A DNA stretch of 64,000 nucleotides from Nocardiopsis kunsanensis DSM 44524 (GTDB taxonomy: Bacteria; Actinomycetota; Actinomycetes; Streptosporangiales; Streptosporangiaceae). The notes beneath the pieces were generated by a model, which saw nothing but the letters and a program-made list of their open reading frames with translations, was not told the DNA's origin and ran no database searches. The translations under genes were made by a program, and so were the position numbers. The stretch lies in the NCBI RefSeq assembly GCF_000340965.1, contig NZ_ANAY01000012.1, positions 1 to 64,000 of the forward strand. The letters are read 5' to 3'. This document shows, piece by piece, positions 9,725 through 18,072 of this stretch. Positions within the stretch are counted from its first letter, which is position 1. Every line of letters starts with the position of its first letter.

Positions 9725-11464
9725 TCAGCGGGACCCGACCGCCCAGGCCCGGAGCTTGGCGATGCGTTCCCGGAGCTGTGCCGGGGTGGCCTGCGCGACC
9801 TGGGGGCCGCCGCAGGCGCGCCGCAGCTCGTTGTGGATCACCCCGTGGGGTTTCCCCGTGCGGTGGTGCCAGGCCCCCACGAGGCCGCTGAGCTCACGTC
9901 TGAGCTGGGCGAGCACCTCGTGTGTGGGACCGGCCTCCTCCTCGGTCCCGGCCGGCTCGCTCTGCTCGTTCTTCTTGCGGGCCTTGATCTCGCCGGCCTT
10001 GAGCTCGTCCTTGCGCTTGCGCAGCAGCTGGGAGACCTGTTCGGGCTCCAACAGGCCGGGCAGTCCCAGGAAGTCCTCCTCCTCGGTGGAACCCGGCGAA
10101 CTGCCGTACTCGGCGCCGTCGTAGAGGGCCCTGTCGAACTCGGCGGCCGACTCCATCGTCTCGAAGGGCAGTTCCTCCCCCGCGTCGGGGGTGTCCTTCT
10201 TCTTGTTGGCCTCGTCGAGGAGGTCGTCCTCGGGGTACTCGTTGTCCGCGGGGGTGCGGTCGAGCACGTGGTCGCGTTCGCGCTCCATCTCCCCGGCGTA
10301 CTCCAGCAGTGTGGGCACCGAGGGCAGGAAGACCGACGCGACCTCACCGCGCTTTCGCACACGCACGAAACGCCCGATGGCCTGCGCGAAGAACAGCGCC
10401 GTACTGGTGGAGGTGGCGTAGACCCCCACCATGAGCCGCGGTACGTCCACACCCTCGGAGACCATACGCACCGCGACCATCCACCGGTCGTCGCCCTGGG
10501 CGAACCGGGAGATCTTCTTGGAGGCGGAAGGATCGTCGGAGAGCACCACCGTGGCGCTCTTCCCGGTGATCTGCCGCAGGATCCGCGAATAGGCCCGTGC
10601 ATTCTCGTGATCGCTCGCGATGACCAGACCGCCGGCGTCCGGGTGGGTCTTGCGGACCTCGCTCAGGCGCCGGTCGGCGGCCTGCAGGACCTTCTTGATC
10701 CAGTCGCCCTTCGGGTCGAGCGCGGCCCGCCAGGCCTGCGAGAGGGCGTCCTGGGTCAGTGGCTCGCCCAGGTGCGCGGCGAGCTCGTCGCCGGCCCGGG
10801 TGCGCCATCGCATCTCCCCGGAATAGGCCATGAAGATGACCGGGCGCACGACCCCGTCCTCCAGTGCGGGCGCATACCCGTAGCTGTAGTCCCAGGAGCA
10901 GCGGCGTACCCCGTTGCCGTCCTGCACGTAGTCGACGAACGGGATCGGGTTGACGTCGGTACGGAACGGTGTACCGGTCAAGGAGAGCCGGCGCGCGGCC
11001 GGCTCGAAGGCCTCCCGCACCGCGTCACCCCAGGACAGTGCGTCGCCGGCGTGGTGGATCTCGTCGAAGATGACGAGGGTGCGCCGGGTCTCGGTACGGT
11101 TGCGGTGCAGCATGGGGTGCGCGGCGATCTGCGCGTAGGTCACGGCCGCCCCGATGTACTGCTTGCCCAACGCACCCTGGCCGTTCTTGAAGTCCGGGTC
11201 GATGGGGATCCCGAACCTGGCCGCGGATTCCGCCCACTGCTTCTTGAGGTGTTCGGTGGGGCAGACGATCGTGATGGCCCGCACCCTGTGCTGCCGCAAC
11301 AGCTCACTGGCGAGGGTGAGGGCGAAAGTCGTCTTCCCGGCGCCGGGTGTGGCCACCGCGAGGAAATCGCGGGGTTCCCGGCGGAAGTACTCCTCGAAGG
11401 CCTCTCGCTGCCAGGCCCGGAGTCCGCTGAGGCGGTCCTCCGTCGTGGTCTGCGTCACCGTCAT
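9725..11464 (-). CDS. SF2 DEAD/DEAH-box helicase
   Basis: A 579-residue superfamily 2 ATPase. Walker A PGAGKT (40-45), Walker B DEIHH (134-138), motif III-like LTGTPFRTD and motif VI QAIGRFVR place it near the XPB/Ssl2 and restriction-type helicases. After the second RecA domain there is a charged, partly disordered stretch and a C-terminal helical region of about 100 residues. Related single-gene helicases are common in actinomycetes, probably in DNA repair. No restriction or methylase gene is adjacent. A GGGGGACG sequence precedes the ATG. Confidence 0.85.
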   Translation of the reverse strand: MTVTQTTTEDRLSGLRAWQREAFEEYFRREPRDFLAVATPGAGKTTFALTLASELLRQHRVRAITIVCPTEHLKKQWAESAARFGIPIDPDFKNGQGALGKQYIGAAVTYAQIAAHPMLHRNRTETRRTLVIFDEIHHAGDALSWGDAVREAFEPAARRLSLTGTPFRTDVNPIPFVDYVQDGNGVRRCSWDYSYGYAPALEDGVVRPVIFMAYSGEMRWRTRAGDELAAHLGEPLTQDALSQAWRAALDPKGDWIKKVLQAADRRLSEVRKTHPDAGGLVIASDHENARAYSRILRQITGKSATVVLSDDPSASKKISRFAQGDDRWMVAVRMVSEGVDVPRLMVGVYATSTSTALFFAQAIGRFVRVRKRGEVASVFLPSVPTLLEYAGEMERERDHVLDRTPADNEYPEDDLLDEANKKKDTPDAGEELPFETMESAAEFDRALYDGAEYGSSPGSTEEEDFLGLPGLLEPEQVSQLLRKRKDELKAGEIKARKKNEQSEPAGTEEEAGPTHEVLAQLRRELSGLVGAWHHRTGKPHGVIHNELRRACGGPQVAQATPAQLRERIAKLRAWAVGSR

Positions 11465-11626
11465 ACGTCACGTCCCCCGTTACTCACGCCGTAGAGGTTA
11501 GCGCTCACCGCCGACCGTCCCGTAGGGAGGCCACGGCGGGCCATGGGTGGTGTGTTTCACCCACGCCCCCGTTCGGGTGCCGTGCGGCCGGTTCCAGGCG
11601 TCGTCGGGCCCGGTGCCGAGCCGTGT

Positions 11627-11830
11627 CTACTCGCCGGGGACCTCACCCGGGACCGGGGCCCCGCCCTCGGGGCCGCTGTTGATCGCTCCGTCGTTGAAAG
11701 GCATGTGCGGGGAGATCTCCGGAAAGACCACGAACCACAACAACCCCGCCACTCCCACGATCAACCCGATCGTCATGATCAGCTTGGAGATCCAGGGTCC
11801 GGGCATGATGCGCCAGATCAGTCCGTACAT
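11627..11830 (-). CDS. Small single-pass membrane protein coupled to sortase
   Basis: A 67-residue protein with one transmembrane segment (about residues 17-38) and a Pro/Gly/Glu-rich tail. Its ATG lies one base beyond the sortase stop (TGA-C-ATG), so the two are translationally coupled. No sorting signal such as LAXTG is visible, so it is not an obvious substrate. The family is not recognised; a role as a sortase accessory is inference. Confidence 0.65.
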   Translation of the reverse strand: MYGLIWRIMPGPWISKLIMTIGLIVGVAGLLWFVVFPEISPHMPFNDGAINSGPEGGAPVPGEVPGE

Positions 11831-11831
11831 G

Positions 11832-12611
11832 TCATTCCTCCGCGTCCGGTGCCATGTGCGCGATGGAGTCCGGCATGCCCTCGGACTTCGGTGTGGTCTC
11901 GGTCAGCTCCGCCCAGACGATGAGCCGGTGGGTGTTGTTGAGCTTGGGTGCGCACGTGGTCAGGGTGAGCAGGGCGCGCTCGGGGTCCTCGTCGGAGGCG
12001 TCGTCGAAGGGGTCGGGGTCGACCACCCAGGAGTCCTGGGGCAGGACCGTCTCCTCCTGGAACACCTCGTAGGTGTAGAAGTTCTCACCGTCCTCCAGGA
12101 CCATGACGTCACCGTCGCCGAGCAGGTCGAGGTCCCAGAAGAGACCCGGGGTGCGGTGGGCGGCGATCGCGTAGTTGCCCTCCTGGCCGGGGCCGCTGTC
12201 GAACCACGTGTAGCGCCCGGGGCTGTAGAGGATGTCGTCCGGTTCGGTGCCGTTGACCACGACCCAGTCCAGGTCGAGACCGGGCACGTAGAGACGGCTG
12301 TCCGCGGCCCCGGGCAGGGGCTCGGAGTCGGGACCGGGCTCCTCCTCCACTGCCGCCCAGTTCTCCTCCAGCCCCTGGGCGAGGTCCTGCTGCTCGCGGT
12401 CGGTCTCGAACTGGGAACCGTAGACCTCGTAGGCGGCGTAGAAGAGCATGAGCAGACCGGAGGTCAACAGGATCTCACCGAAGAACCGGACGGTACCGCG
12501 CACGACCTCGCCCGGACCGGTGTTCTTCCGCCGGCGCCTGCGCCCCCGCGTGCCGCCCTCGTGCCCCCCGTCGTCGTCCGCATGGGGGGATTGCGGTTCA
12601 GTTGTGGACAC
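11832..12611 (-). CDS. Class E sortase
   Basis: Membrane-anchored cysteine transpeptidase of 259 residues that would attach LAXTG-type surface proteins to the cell wall. An Arg-rich cytoplasmic N-terminus precedes one transmembrane helix (about 44-64). Catalytic residues are His152 (AAHRT), Cys220 (TLTTCAP) and Arg229 (NTHRLIVWAEL). Either this GTG or the TTG one codon upstream could be the start; AGGAG lies 9-12 nt away. It is coupled to the small membrane protein downstream, and its ribosome-binding site overlaps the stop of a possible small gene upstream. No sortase substrate is recognisable in the window. Confidence 0.88.
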   Translation of the reverse strand: MSTTEPQSPHADDDGGHEGGTRGRRRRRKNTGPGEVVRGTVRFFGEILLTSGLLMLFYAAYEVYGSQFETDREQQDLAQGLEENWAAVEEEPGPDSEPLPGAADSRLYVPGLDLDWVVVNGTEPDDILYSPGRYTWFDSGPGQEGNYAIAAHRTPGLFWDLDLLGDGDVMVLEDGENFYTYEVFQEETVLPQDSWVVDPDPFDDASDEDPERALLTLTTCAPKLNNTHRLIVWAELTETTPKSEGMPDSIAHMAPDAEE

Positions 12612-12620
12612 CAATCCGAC

Positions 12621-12821
12621 CTACTCCTGTTCCCAGTCGAAGGGGCACGACGAGTGGTCCCCGGAACACGGGTGCGCCGAGGGTGTCGCCACGAGTCCGT
12701 TCTCCGTGGCCCTTGCCTCGTGTCGGAAACACGCGAGCGGGGGCACTCCCGCGGCACCCGCCCGCACGGCCTGTTCCGCCGCGCGGCAGACCGTGCCGGA
12801 CCCCGAATCGTGCAGCACCAC
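12621..12821 (-). CDS. Possible small Cys-containing protein upstream of sortase
   Basis: A 66-codon frame ending CPFDWEQE, with its stop inside the sortase ribosome-binding site, as expected for an operon partner. It has four cysteines and a mixed hydrophobic start. Third codon positions are G/C-rich, but no homologous family is recognised. The start is uncertain, because the frame stays open to 13037 and no good ribosome-binding site is seen. Could be chance open frame. Confidence 0.33.
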   Translation of the reverse strand: MVLHDSGSGTVCRAAEQAVRAGAAGVPPLACFRHEARATENGLVATPSAHPCSGDHSSCPFDWEQE

Positions 12822-13300
12822 GATAACCGCCGCAGCCCCTCCCCAGGCCGGAGGAACGATCCCGAAACGGGATCGGCCGGAATCGGCCGGGGAACGCCCG
12901 TCGGCAACCGTGCTCGGGGCACGCACCGGCGCGGGATCGGAGGGACCGCCATCACGGTGCCACGCCGTTCGGCGGTTCGGGGGGAGAACGCGGATATCCG
13001 AGCACGGTCCGGTCCCCTCCCCGCGGGAAGGGGGCACGGGGCCGTTCGGGCGGGCCCGGCCCCGTACCGGGGGCGGGCTCGCTGCACCACGTCGCGATCA
13101 TCCCGGCCGGGCCGAGGAACGGGGGCCGCCGGGGTCCGGGACGCTCCTGCCACGGCAGGGGCAGGAGCGGACACGGTCGAAGTGGAGCGGGGACCGGGGA
13201 CACCTCCGGACGCTCCGTGGGAAGGGCTGTGCCGACGAGCGTCCGGCAGGAACCGGTCCGGTGGAGTGCGCCCGGGTGGCCGCAGAGCGGCTCCCGGTGC
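12822..13300. other. Intergenic stretch upstream of the sortase unit
   Basis: About 480 bp between DUF3039 and the small frame. No convincing coding pattern on either strand. It contains the hairpin at 13142-13169 and presumably the promoter of the sortase unit, for which no clear -10/-35 was found. Confidence 0.5.
13142..13169 (-). terminator. Terminator after DUF3039
   Basis: Perfect 10-bp inverted repeat CGCTCCTGCC...GGCAGGAGCG with an 8-nt loop, about 130 nt past the DUF3039 stop. Confidence 0.55.
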
Positions 13301-13549
13301 TCAGCGGCCCTTGGTCATCTCCTCGTAGGCCTGCTTGCACTCGGGGCAGACCGGGTACTTCTTGGGGTCGCGCCCCGGCACCCACACCTTGCCGCACAGG
13401 GCGATCACGGGGTCGCCGGTGACGGCGCTCTGCGTGATCTTCTCCTTCTGCACGTAGTGGGCGTAGCGATCCCGGTCACCGTCGTCATGGGTCTCTTCCG
13501 GCTTGGTGTCGCTGTCGGGAAGAACCTTGTTGAGGATGTCCATGGCCAT
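13301..13549 (-). CDS. DUF3039 family protein
   Basis: Small 82-residue actinobacterial protein. The conserved core VIALCGKVWVPGRDP-KKYPVCPECK contains Cys52 plus a CPEC knuckle and probably binds one zinc ion. The function of the family is not established. GAGG lies 5 nt before the ATG. It appears to be a single-gene unit. Confidence 0.85.
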   Translation of the reverse strand: MAMDILNKVLPDSDTKPEETHDDGDRDRYAHYVQKEKITQSAVTGDPVIALCGKVWVPGRDPKKYPVCPECKQAYEEMTKGR

Positions 13550-13623
13550 CGTTCCTCACACACCTTTCACGTCTCGTTCTCCACGATATCGGCTTCCGCG
13601 CACCACGGCCGGACCTGTGCGGC

Positions 13624-14199
13624 TCAGTTCAGGCCGGGGTCGTCGGGGTAGGTCGACAGCAACGCGAGGTCGCCTCCCTGACGCCGCAGCACACGCGACC
13701 ACAGGCGCTCGGGCACGTTCGTGAACAGGTCGCCCGGCAGCGCGTCGACCACGTGCCAGGCACCCTCACCGATCTCCTCGGCGAGCTGACCGGAGCTCCA
13801 CCCCGCATAACCGACGAAGAGGCGGAAGGCGGCCAGGGCCCCGCCGAGCACCTCCGGAGGACCGTCGAGATCGACCACGCCGAGCCCTTCCAGCCCCGGG
13901 GCGACCCCCTCCAGCGGGGCCCATCCCGGTGGTTCTCCACCGGGGCCGACAGAGCCCAGGGCGATCCCCGAGTCCTCGCCCACCGGGCCGCCGGAGAACA
14001 TGACCGCCGGTTCGCTGGCATAGGAGCCCCAGGCCTCGGCGACCTCGCCCACGGCGGCGTCCAGAGGACGGTTGAGGATCACGCCGAGGGCTCCGTCGTC
14101 GGCGTCGTCGACGACGAACACGACGGAACGGCGGAAGGAGTCCTCCTGCAGAAGAGGGGCGGCCACCAGGAGTCGCCCGGTCAGTGTCGACTGGTCCAT
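13624..14199 (-). CDS. YqgE/AlgH family protein (UPF0301)
   Basis: A 191-residue member of the AlgH/YqgE family, widespread and of uncertain role. It has the family start LTGRLLVAAPLL...FRRSVVFVVDD, the GVILNRPL motif and FSGGPV, followed by FVGYAGWSSGQLEEEI-type helices. An alternative ATG lies three codons upstream (14208). No operon partner is evident. Confidence 0.87.
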   Translation of the reverse strand: MDQSTLTGRLLVAAPLLQEDSFRRSVVFVVDDADDGALGVILNRPLDAAVGEVAEAWGSYASEPAVMFSGGPVGEDSGIALGSVGPGGEPPGWAPLEGVAPGLEGLGVVDLDGPPEVLGGALAAFRLFVGYAGWSSGQLAEEIGEGAWHVVDALPGDLFTNVPERLWSRVLRRQGGDLALLSTYPDDPGLN

Positions 14200-14291
14200 G
14201 TTCCACATCTACCCGCCAACACCGGACCGCCGGTACCTCTTCCGGATTCTCCGACGGGTTCGTGTGCCCCAGGGCCGGCGCAGGGGCGGGC

Positions 14292-15689
14292 TCAGTCCCC
14301 GGAGCTGCGCAGAGCGGCCTCGCGTACGGCCGTGGCCACGTGTGTGGACAGCTCGGAGTGGAACACGCTCGGGATGATGTAGTTCGGCCCGAGCTCGTCC
14401 TGGGTGACCACGTCGGACAGGGCCACGGCGGCCGCGACCATCATGTCCGAGTCGACCTGGTGGCTCTGGGCGTCGAGCAGACCGCGGAAGACCCCGGGGA
14501 AGACCAGCACGTTGTTGATCTGGTTCGGGTGGTCGCTGCGGCCGGTGGCGACGACAGCTGCGTGCAAGTTGGCGATGTCGGGGTCGACCTCGGGATCGGG
14601 GTTGGCCAGCGCGAAGATGATGGAGTCCTGCGCCATCTCGGCGATGTCCTCACCGCTGAGCACGTTGGGGGCGGAGACGCCGATGAAGACGTCGGCGCCC
14701 GCCACCGAACCTTTGAGGTCGCCGGTGTAACCGGTGGGGTTGGTGTTGTCGGCGATCCAGCTCAGGTTGTCGTCGAGGTCGTCGCGTCCCTGGTGGATGG
14801 CGCCGTGCAGATCGCTGACGATGATGTTCTCGGCGCCGGCGTGCATGAGCAGTTTGAGGATGGCGGTGCCGGCCGCGCCCGCGCCGGACATGGCGATGCG
14901 CACGTCCGCCAGCTTCTTGTTGGTCACCCGCAGAGCGTTGCGCAGGGCGGCCAGGACCACGATGGCGGTGCCGTGCTGGTCGTCGTGGAAGACGGGGATG
15001 TCCAGCAGCTCGCGCAGGCGGGCCTCGACCTCGAAGCAGCGCGGGGCGGAGATGTCCTCGAGGTTGACACCTCCGAAGCCGGGGGCGATGAGCTGGACGG
15101 TGCGCACGATCTCGTCCACGTCCTGGGTGTCCAGGGCGATGGGCCAGGCGTCGATGTCGGAGAAGCGCTTGAACAGGGCGGCCTTGCCCTCCATGACGGG
15201 CATGGCGGCCTCGGGGCCGATGTTGCCCAGGCCCAGCACGGCCGATCCGTCGGTGACCACGGCGACGCTGTTGCGTTTGACGGTCAGTCGGCGGGCGTCC
15301 TCCTTGTTCGCGGCGATGGCCGAGGAGACGCGGGCGACACCGGGGGTGTAGGCCATGGAGAGCTCGTCGCGGTTGCGCAGGGGCACCTTGGACGCCATCT
15401 CGATCTTGCCGCCCAGGTGCATGAGGAAGGTGCGGTCACTGACCTTGTGGACGGCCACACCCTCGACGGCACCGAGGGCGTCGACGATGGACTGCGCGTG
15501 CTCGGTGTCGCGAGCGGCGCAGGTGACGTCGATACGGATGCGCTCGTGCCCCGCTTCGGCCACGTCCAGCGCAGTGATCATCCCGCCCACGTGTTCGACG
15601 GCGTTGGTGAGGCTGCCGACGGCGCTGCTGCCGGCGTCGACCTCCAGCCGGGCGGTGATGGAATAGGAAACGCTGGGAAGGGTGGCCAC
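14292..15689 (-). CDS. NAD(P)-dependent malic enzyme with N-terminal ACT domain
   Basis: Oxidative decarboxylation of malate to pyruvate, replenishing pyruvate and NAD(P)H. The 465-residue protein has an ACT domain (about residues 5-80), the malic N-terminal domain with YTPGVA and the catalytic Lys region, VFHDDQHGTA, and a Rossmann domain with GAGAAG. The ACT domain suggests allosteric control by an amino acid (inference). The GTG at 15689 follows AAGGAG; the open frame further upstream is not family-like. A plausible -10 TAGTGT at 15847-15852 would give a 5' leader of about 150 nt. Confidence 0.92.
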   Translation of the reverse strand: MATLPSVSYSITARLEVDAGSSAVGSLTNAVEHVGGMITALDVAEAGHERIRIDVTCAARDTEHAQSIVDALGAVEGVAVHKVSDRTFLMHLGGKIEMASKVPLRNRDELSMAYTPGVARVSSAIAANKEDARRLTVKRNSVAVVTDGSAVLGLGNIGPEAAMPVMEGKAALFKRFSDIDAWPIALDTQDVDEIVRTVQLIAPGFGGVNLEDISAPRCFEVEARLRELLDIPVFHDDQHGTAIVVLAALRNALRVTNKKLADVRIAMSGAGAAGTAILKLLMHAGAENIIVSDLHGAIHQGRDDLDDNLSWIADNTNPTGYTGDLKGSVAGADVFIGVSAPNVLSGEDIAEMAQDSIIFALANPDPEVDPDIANLHAAVVATGRSDHPNQINNVLVFPGVFRGLLDAQSHQVDSDMMVAAAVALSDVVTQDELGPNYIIPSVFHSELSTHVATAVREAALRSSGD

Positions 15690-15946
15690 GTGTCGCTCCT
15701 TGGCTCTCACTGGGGTGTCGTGCGTCCGCACGGTCCGCCGCGGCACGGGTGGGCGCGGCAGGCACGGGATGACCCTCGGGTCCGTTGCGCGGAAGCTCGG
15801 CCGGAGGGTGCTGCACACAGCCGGGGGACCCTCGGCGATGCGCTTCACACTACCCGAGTCAAGGGACCCACGTCAGCACAAGAGAACAATTCGCCCAAGC
15901 GTAAAAAATCAAAGAAATTCCACACAATCGAGTGGGACGGACCGGG

Positions 15947-16666
15947 CTAAAGAGATCCGGTTCCAAGCCCCGAGCGGTCCAGCGCGGCCCGCACGACGAG
16001 GTCCACACAGGTTTCCAGCGACAGCACCGTGGTGTCGATCACCAGGTGGTAGAGCCCGGGATCGGCCGGGTCGACACGGTAGAAGCGGCGCACGTAGGCG
16101 GCGCGGGCCCGGTCGTTCTCCTCGAGGAGCCTCCGGGTGGGGCCCTCCTCCCCCCAACCGGGGTCGCGGGCCTCCTCGCGGTCGCCGTACTCCCACAAGC
16201 GGCACATGCGGTCGAAGCGGGCGGCGGGGTCCCCGTCCAGGCGGACGTGCAGGGCCGCGGGGTGGTCGGCGAGCACGGTGGCCCCCGCCCGGCCCAGGAC
16301 CACGCCTCCCTTGCGCCCGACCTCCTGGATGACCTGTTCGGTGCGTTCGACGAACTCGTGGTCGTAGAGCAGGCGGCCCTCGCGGTTGGTGGCGCCGATG
16401 AACGCGGTGTCAACGCTGCCGAAAGTCACCGTGGGCAGCCGGGCGGCGCTGGCGAGCAACCTCTCGAAGCCGCTGGGGGCGCGGTCGTCGCGGTCGCGTG
16501 CCTCGTCGAGGGAGCATCCGATGCGTTCGGCCACCGTCGAGGGCACGGCGCGGTCGAGGAAGTCGACGTCGAACCGGGCGGCGACCGCCGGTCCGACGAC
16601 GCTGCCACCGGCGCCGTAGGTGGCGGACACGGTGACGACCGGGTCGTGGGGAGGATCGCTGCTCAT
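15947..16666 (-). CDS. Cytidylate-kinase-like family protein
   Basis: A 239-residue P-loop protein of the cytidylate-kinase-like (AAK6-type) family. The start TVSATYGAGGSVVGPAVA is the nucleotide-binding loop, where canonical kinases have G-x4-GKS. FLDRAVP follows, and ends of the type VVLGRAGATVL and HVRLDG are present. The lysine of the classical P-loop is missing, as is usual in this family, so CMP kinase activity is doubtful. AGGTG precedes the ATG at 16666. Confidence 0.8.
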   Translation of the reverse strand: MSSDPPHDPVVTVSATYGAGGSVVGPAVAARFDVDFLDRAVPSTVAERIGCSLDEARDRDDRAPSGFERLLASAARLPTVTFGSVDTAFIGATNREGRLLYDHEFVERTEQVIQEVGRKGGVVLGRAGATVLADHPAALHVRLDGDPAARFDRMCRLWEYGDREEARDPGWGEEGPTRRLLEENDRARAAYVRRFYRVDPADPGLYHLVIDTTVLSLETCVDLVVRAALDRSGLGTGSL

Positions 16667-16970
16667 GGCACACCTGCCGGGGTCTGGCCTGTGGGCCGGG
16701 GCCCGGTCCGGCGGACACCGGCGATCAGCTACGCGGCGGAAGGCATCCACCGAACGGGCCCTGGAGGCCCTTCCGTGGCCGGTTCCTACCCTGCGCACGG
16801 TCTTCTATACGCCACTGGAGCCCCCGGGAACGCATGTGTGAGCACGCGGGGACGCGAGCGAAAGAAACTGAGCTTTTACCGTTATGTGCCGCTATGAGGG
16901 AAAACTAACGAAAGGCGCCCAAGAGGATTTTCCTCCCGGGATCGCCCGTGGCTCCGGCCGGGGCACACAC

Positions 16971-17010
16971 GAAAGGGCCGGCCCGGGAAGGTTCCCGGGC
17001 CGGCCCTTTC
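16971..17010 (-). terminator. Strong terminator after the thioredoxin-TPR gene
   Basis: Perfect 19-bp inverted repeat starting GAAAGGGCCGG with only 2 nt at the centre, 6 nt past the stop codon. No T tract. Confidence 0.85.
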
Positions 17011-17016
17011 CGCGCC

Positions 17017-17970
17017 TCAGAACAGGGCGGCAGTGAGTTTGCGCCGTGCAGTGCTGACCCGCGGGTCGCCGGGGGGCAGCACGTCGAACAGGGCCAGCAG
17101 ATGTGCGCGGACCCTCTCGCGCTCGTCACCGGAGGTGCGTTTGACCGTGGCGACGAGGCGGTCGAAGGCGGACTCGGCCTCGCCCCGGTAGATGTCCATG
17201 TCGGCGACGACGATCTGGGCGTCCACGTCGTCGGGGCGCTCCTGGGCGGCGGTCAGAGCCGACTCGGGCTCGACGTGCTGCAAGCGGCCCACCAGACCCA
17301 CCTGGGCGAGCCGGCTCTTGGACTCGGTGTCGGAGGGGTCGGCCTCCACGGCCTTGCGGTAGATCTCCTCGGCGGCGGCGAAGTCACCGCGGTCCAGCGC
17401 TTCCTGGGCCTGGACGTCGACGGGGCGCCCCTGCGGCTCGGGCTCTCCCCCCTCCTCCGCCACGGGCGGCTCACCGTCGGCCTCGACCGTGCCCGGGTGC
17501 CCTTCGGGCAGCATCCCCTGCTGGGCCAGCGCGGCGAAGACCTGGCCCAGGCCCTCGCGGAGCTGATTCTCATCGGCCGGCCCCTGGGCCAGCGGCATGA
17601 CCTGGCCCTGGATCGCCACGAGGATCGCCGGAGCGGACTGCACCTGCAGGGCCTGGGCGACGCGGGGGCTGGCCTCGCTGTCGACCTTGGCCAGGTACCA
17701 GTTCCCGCCCGAGCGCGCGGACAGGTTGTCCAGGGCGGTCTCGACCTGCGCGGACTGCTCGGACCAGCCCGCCAGCACGGCCAGGACGACCGGCAGGTCC
17801 ATCGACCGCTGCAGGACCTCGTTCTGGAAGTTGGACTCGTCGATGTTGAGGGCGTACGGGTTGGTTCGACCCGCCGACTCCGCCGCACGCTGTTTGGCCT
17901 CACGTTCCATGGCCGCCTTGCGCGCACCGAGGTCAACGGCACTGTTCGGGGAAAAGTCCGAAGGCTGCAT
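17017..17970 (-). CDS. Thioredoxin-fold/TPR protein (CnoX/YbbN-like)
   Basis: A 317-residue protein with an N-terminal thioredoxin-like domain (about 42-165), an acidic linker and C-terminal TPR-like helices (about 205-317). This is the layout of CnoX/YbbN, a co-chaperone that holds unfolded or oxidised proteins. The active-site position reads W69-S-E-Q-S instead of W-C-x-x-C and the chain has no cysteine in the usual places, so it cannot be a dithiol oxidoreductase. The ATG at 17970 follows GGATGGAG. Monocistronic, judging by the strong terminator. Confidence 0.86.
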   Translation of the reverse strand: MQPSDFSPNSAVDLGARKAAMEREAKQRAAESAGRTNPYALNIDESNFQNEVLQRSMDLPVVLAVLAGWSEQSAQVETALDNLSARSGGNWYLAKVDSEASPRVAQALQVQSAPAILVAIQGQVMPLAQGPADENQLREGLGQVFAALAQQGMLPEGHPGTVEADGEPPVAEEGGEPEPQGRPVDVQAQEALDRGDFAAAEEIYRKAVEADPSDTESKSRLAQVGLVGRLQHVEPESALTAAQERPDDVDAQIVVADMDIYRGEAESAFDRLVATVKRTSGDERERVRAHLLALFDVLPPGDPRVSTARRKLTAALF

Positions 17971-18072
17971 GTCTCCATCCTGCCGTATACACACGGGGGT
18001 GGTGGACGGCAGGACGTGTGGCGCCCTGCGCATGTCGGGGCGCGGCAGCCCGTGGTGCCGCGCCCCGTGCGC

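Noticed and set aside
15947..16666. Canonical cytidylate kinase (Cmk)
   Set aside because: The P-loop lacks the GKS lysine and the chain matches the cytidylate-kinase-like family, so Cmk activity is not claimed.
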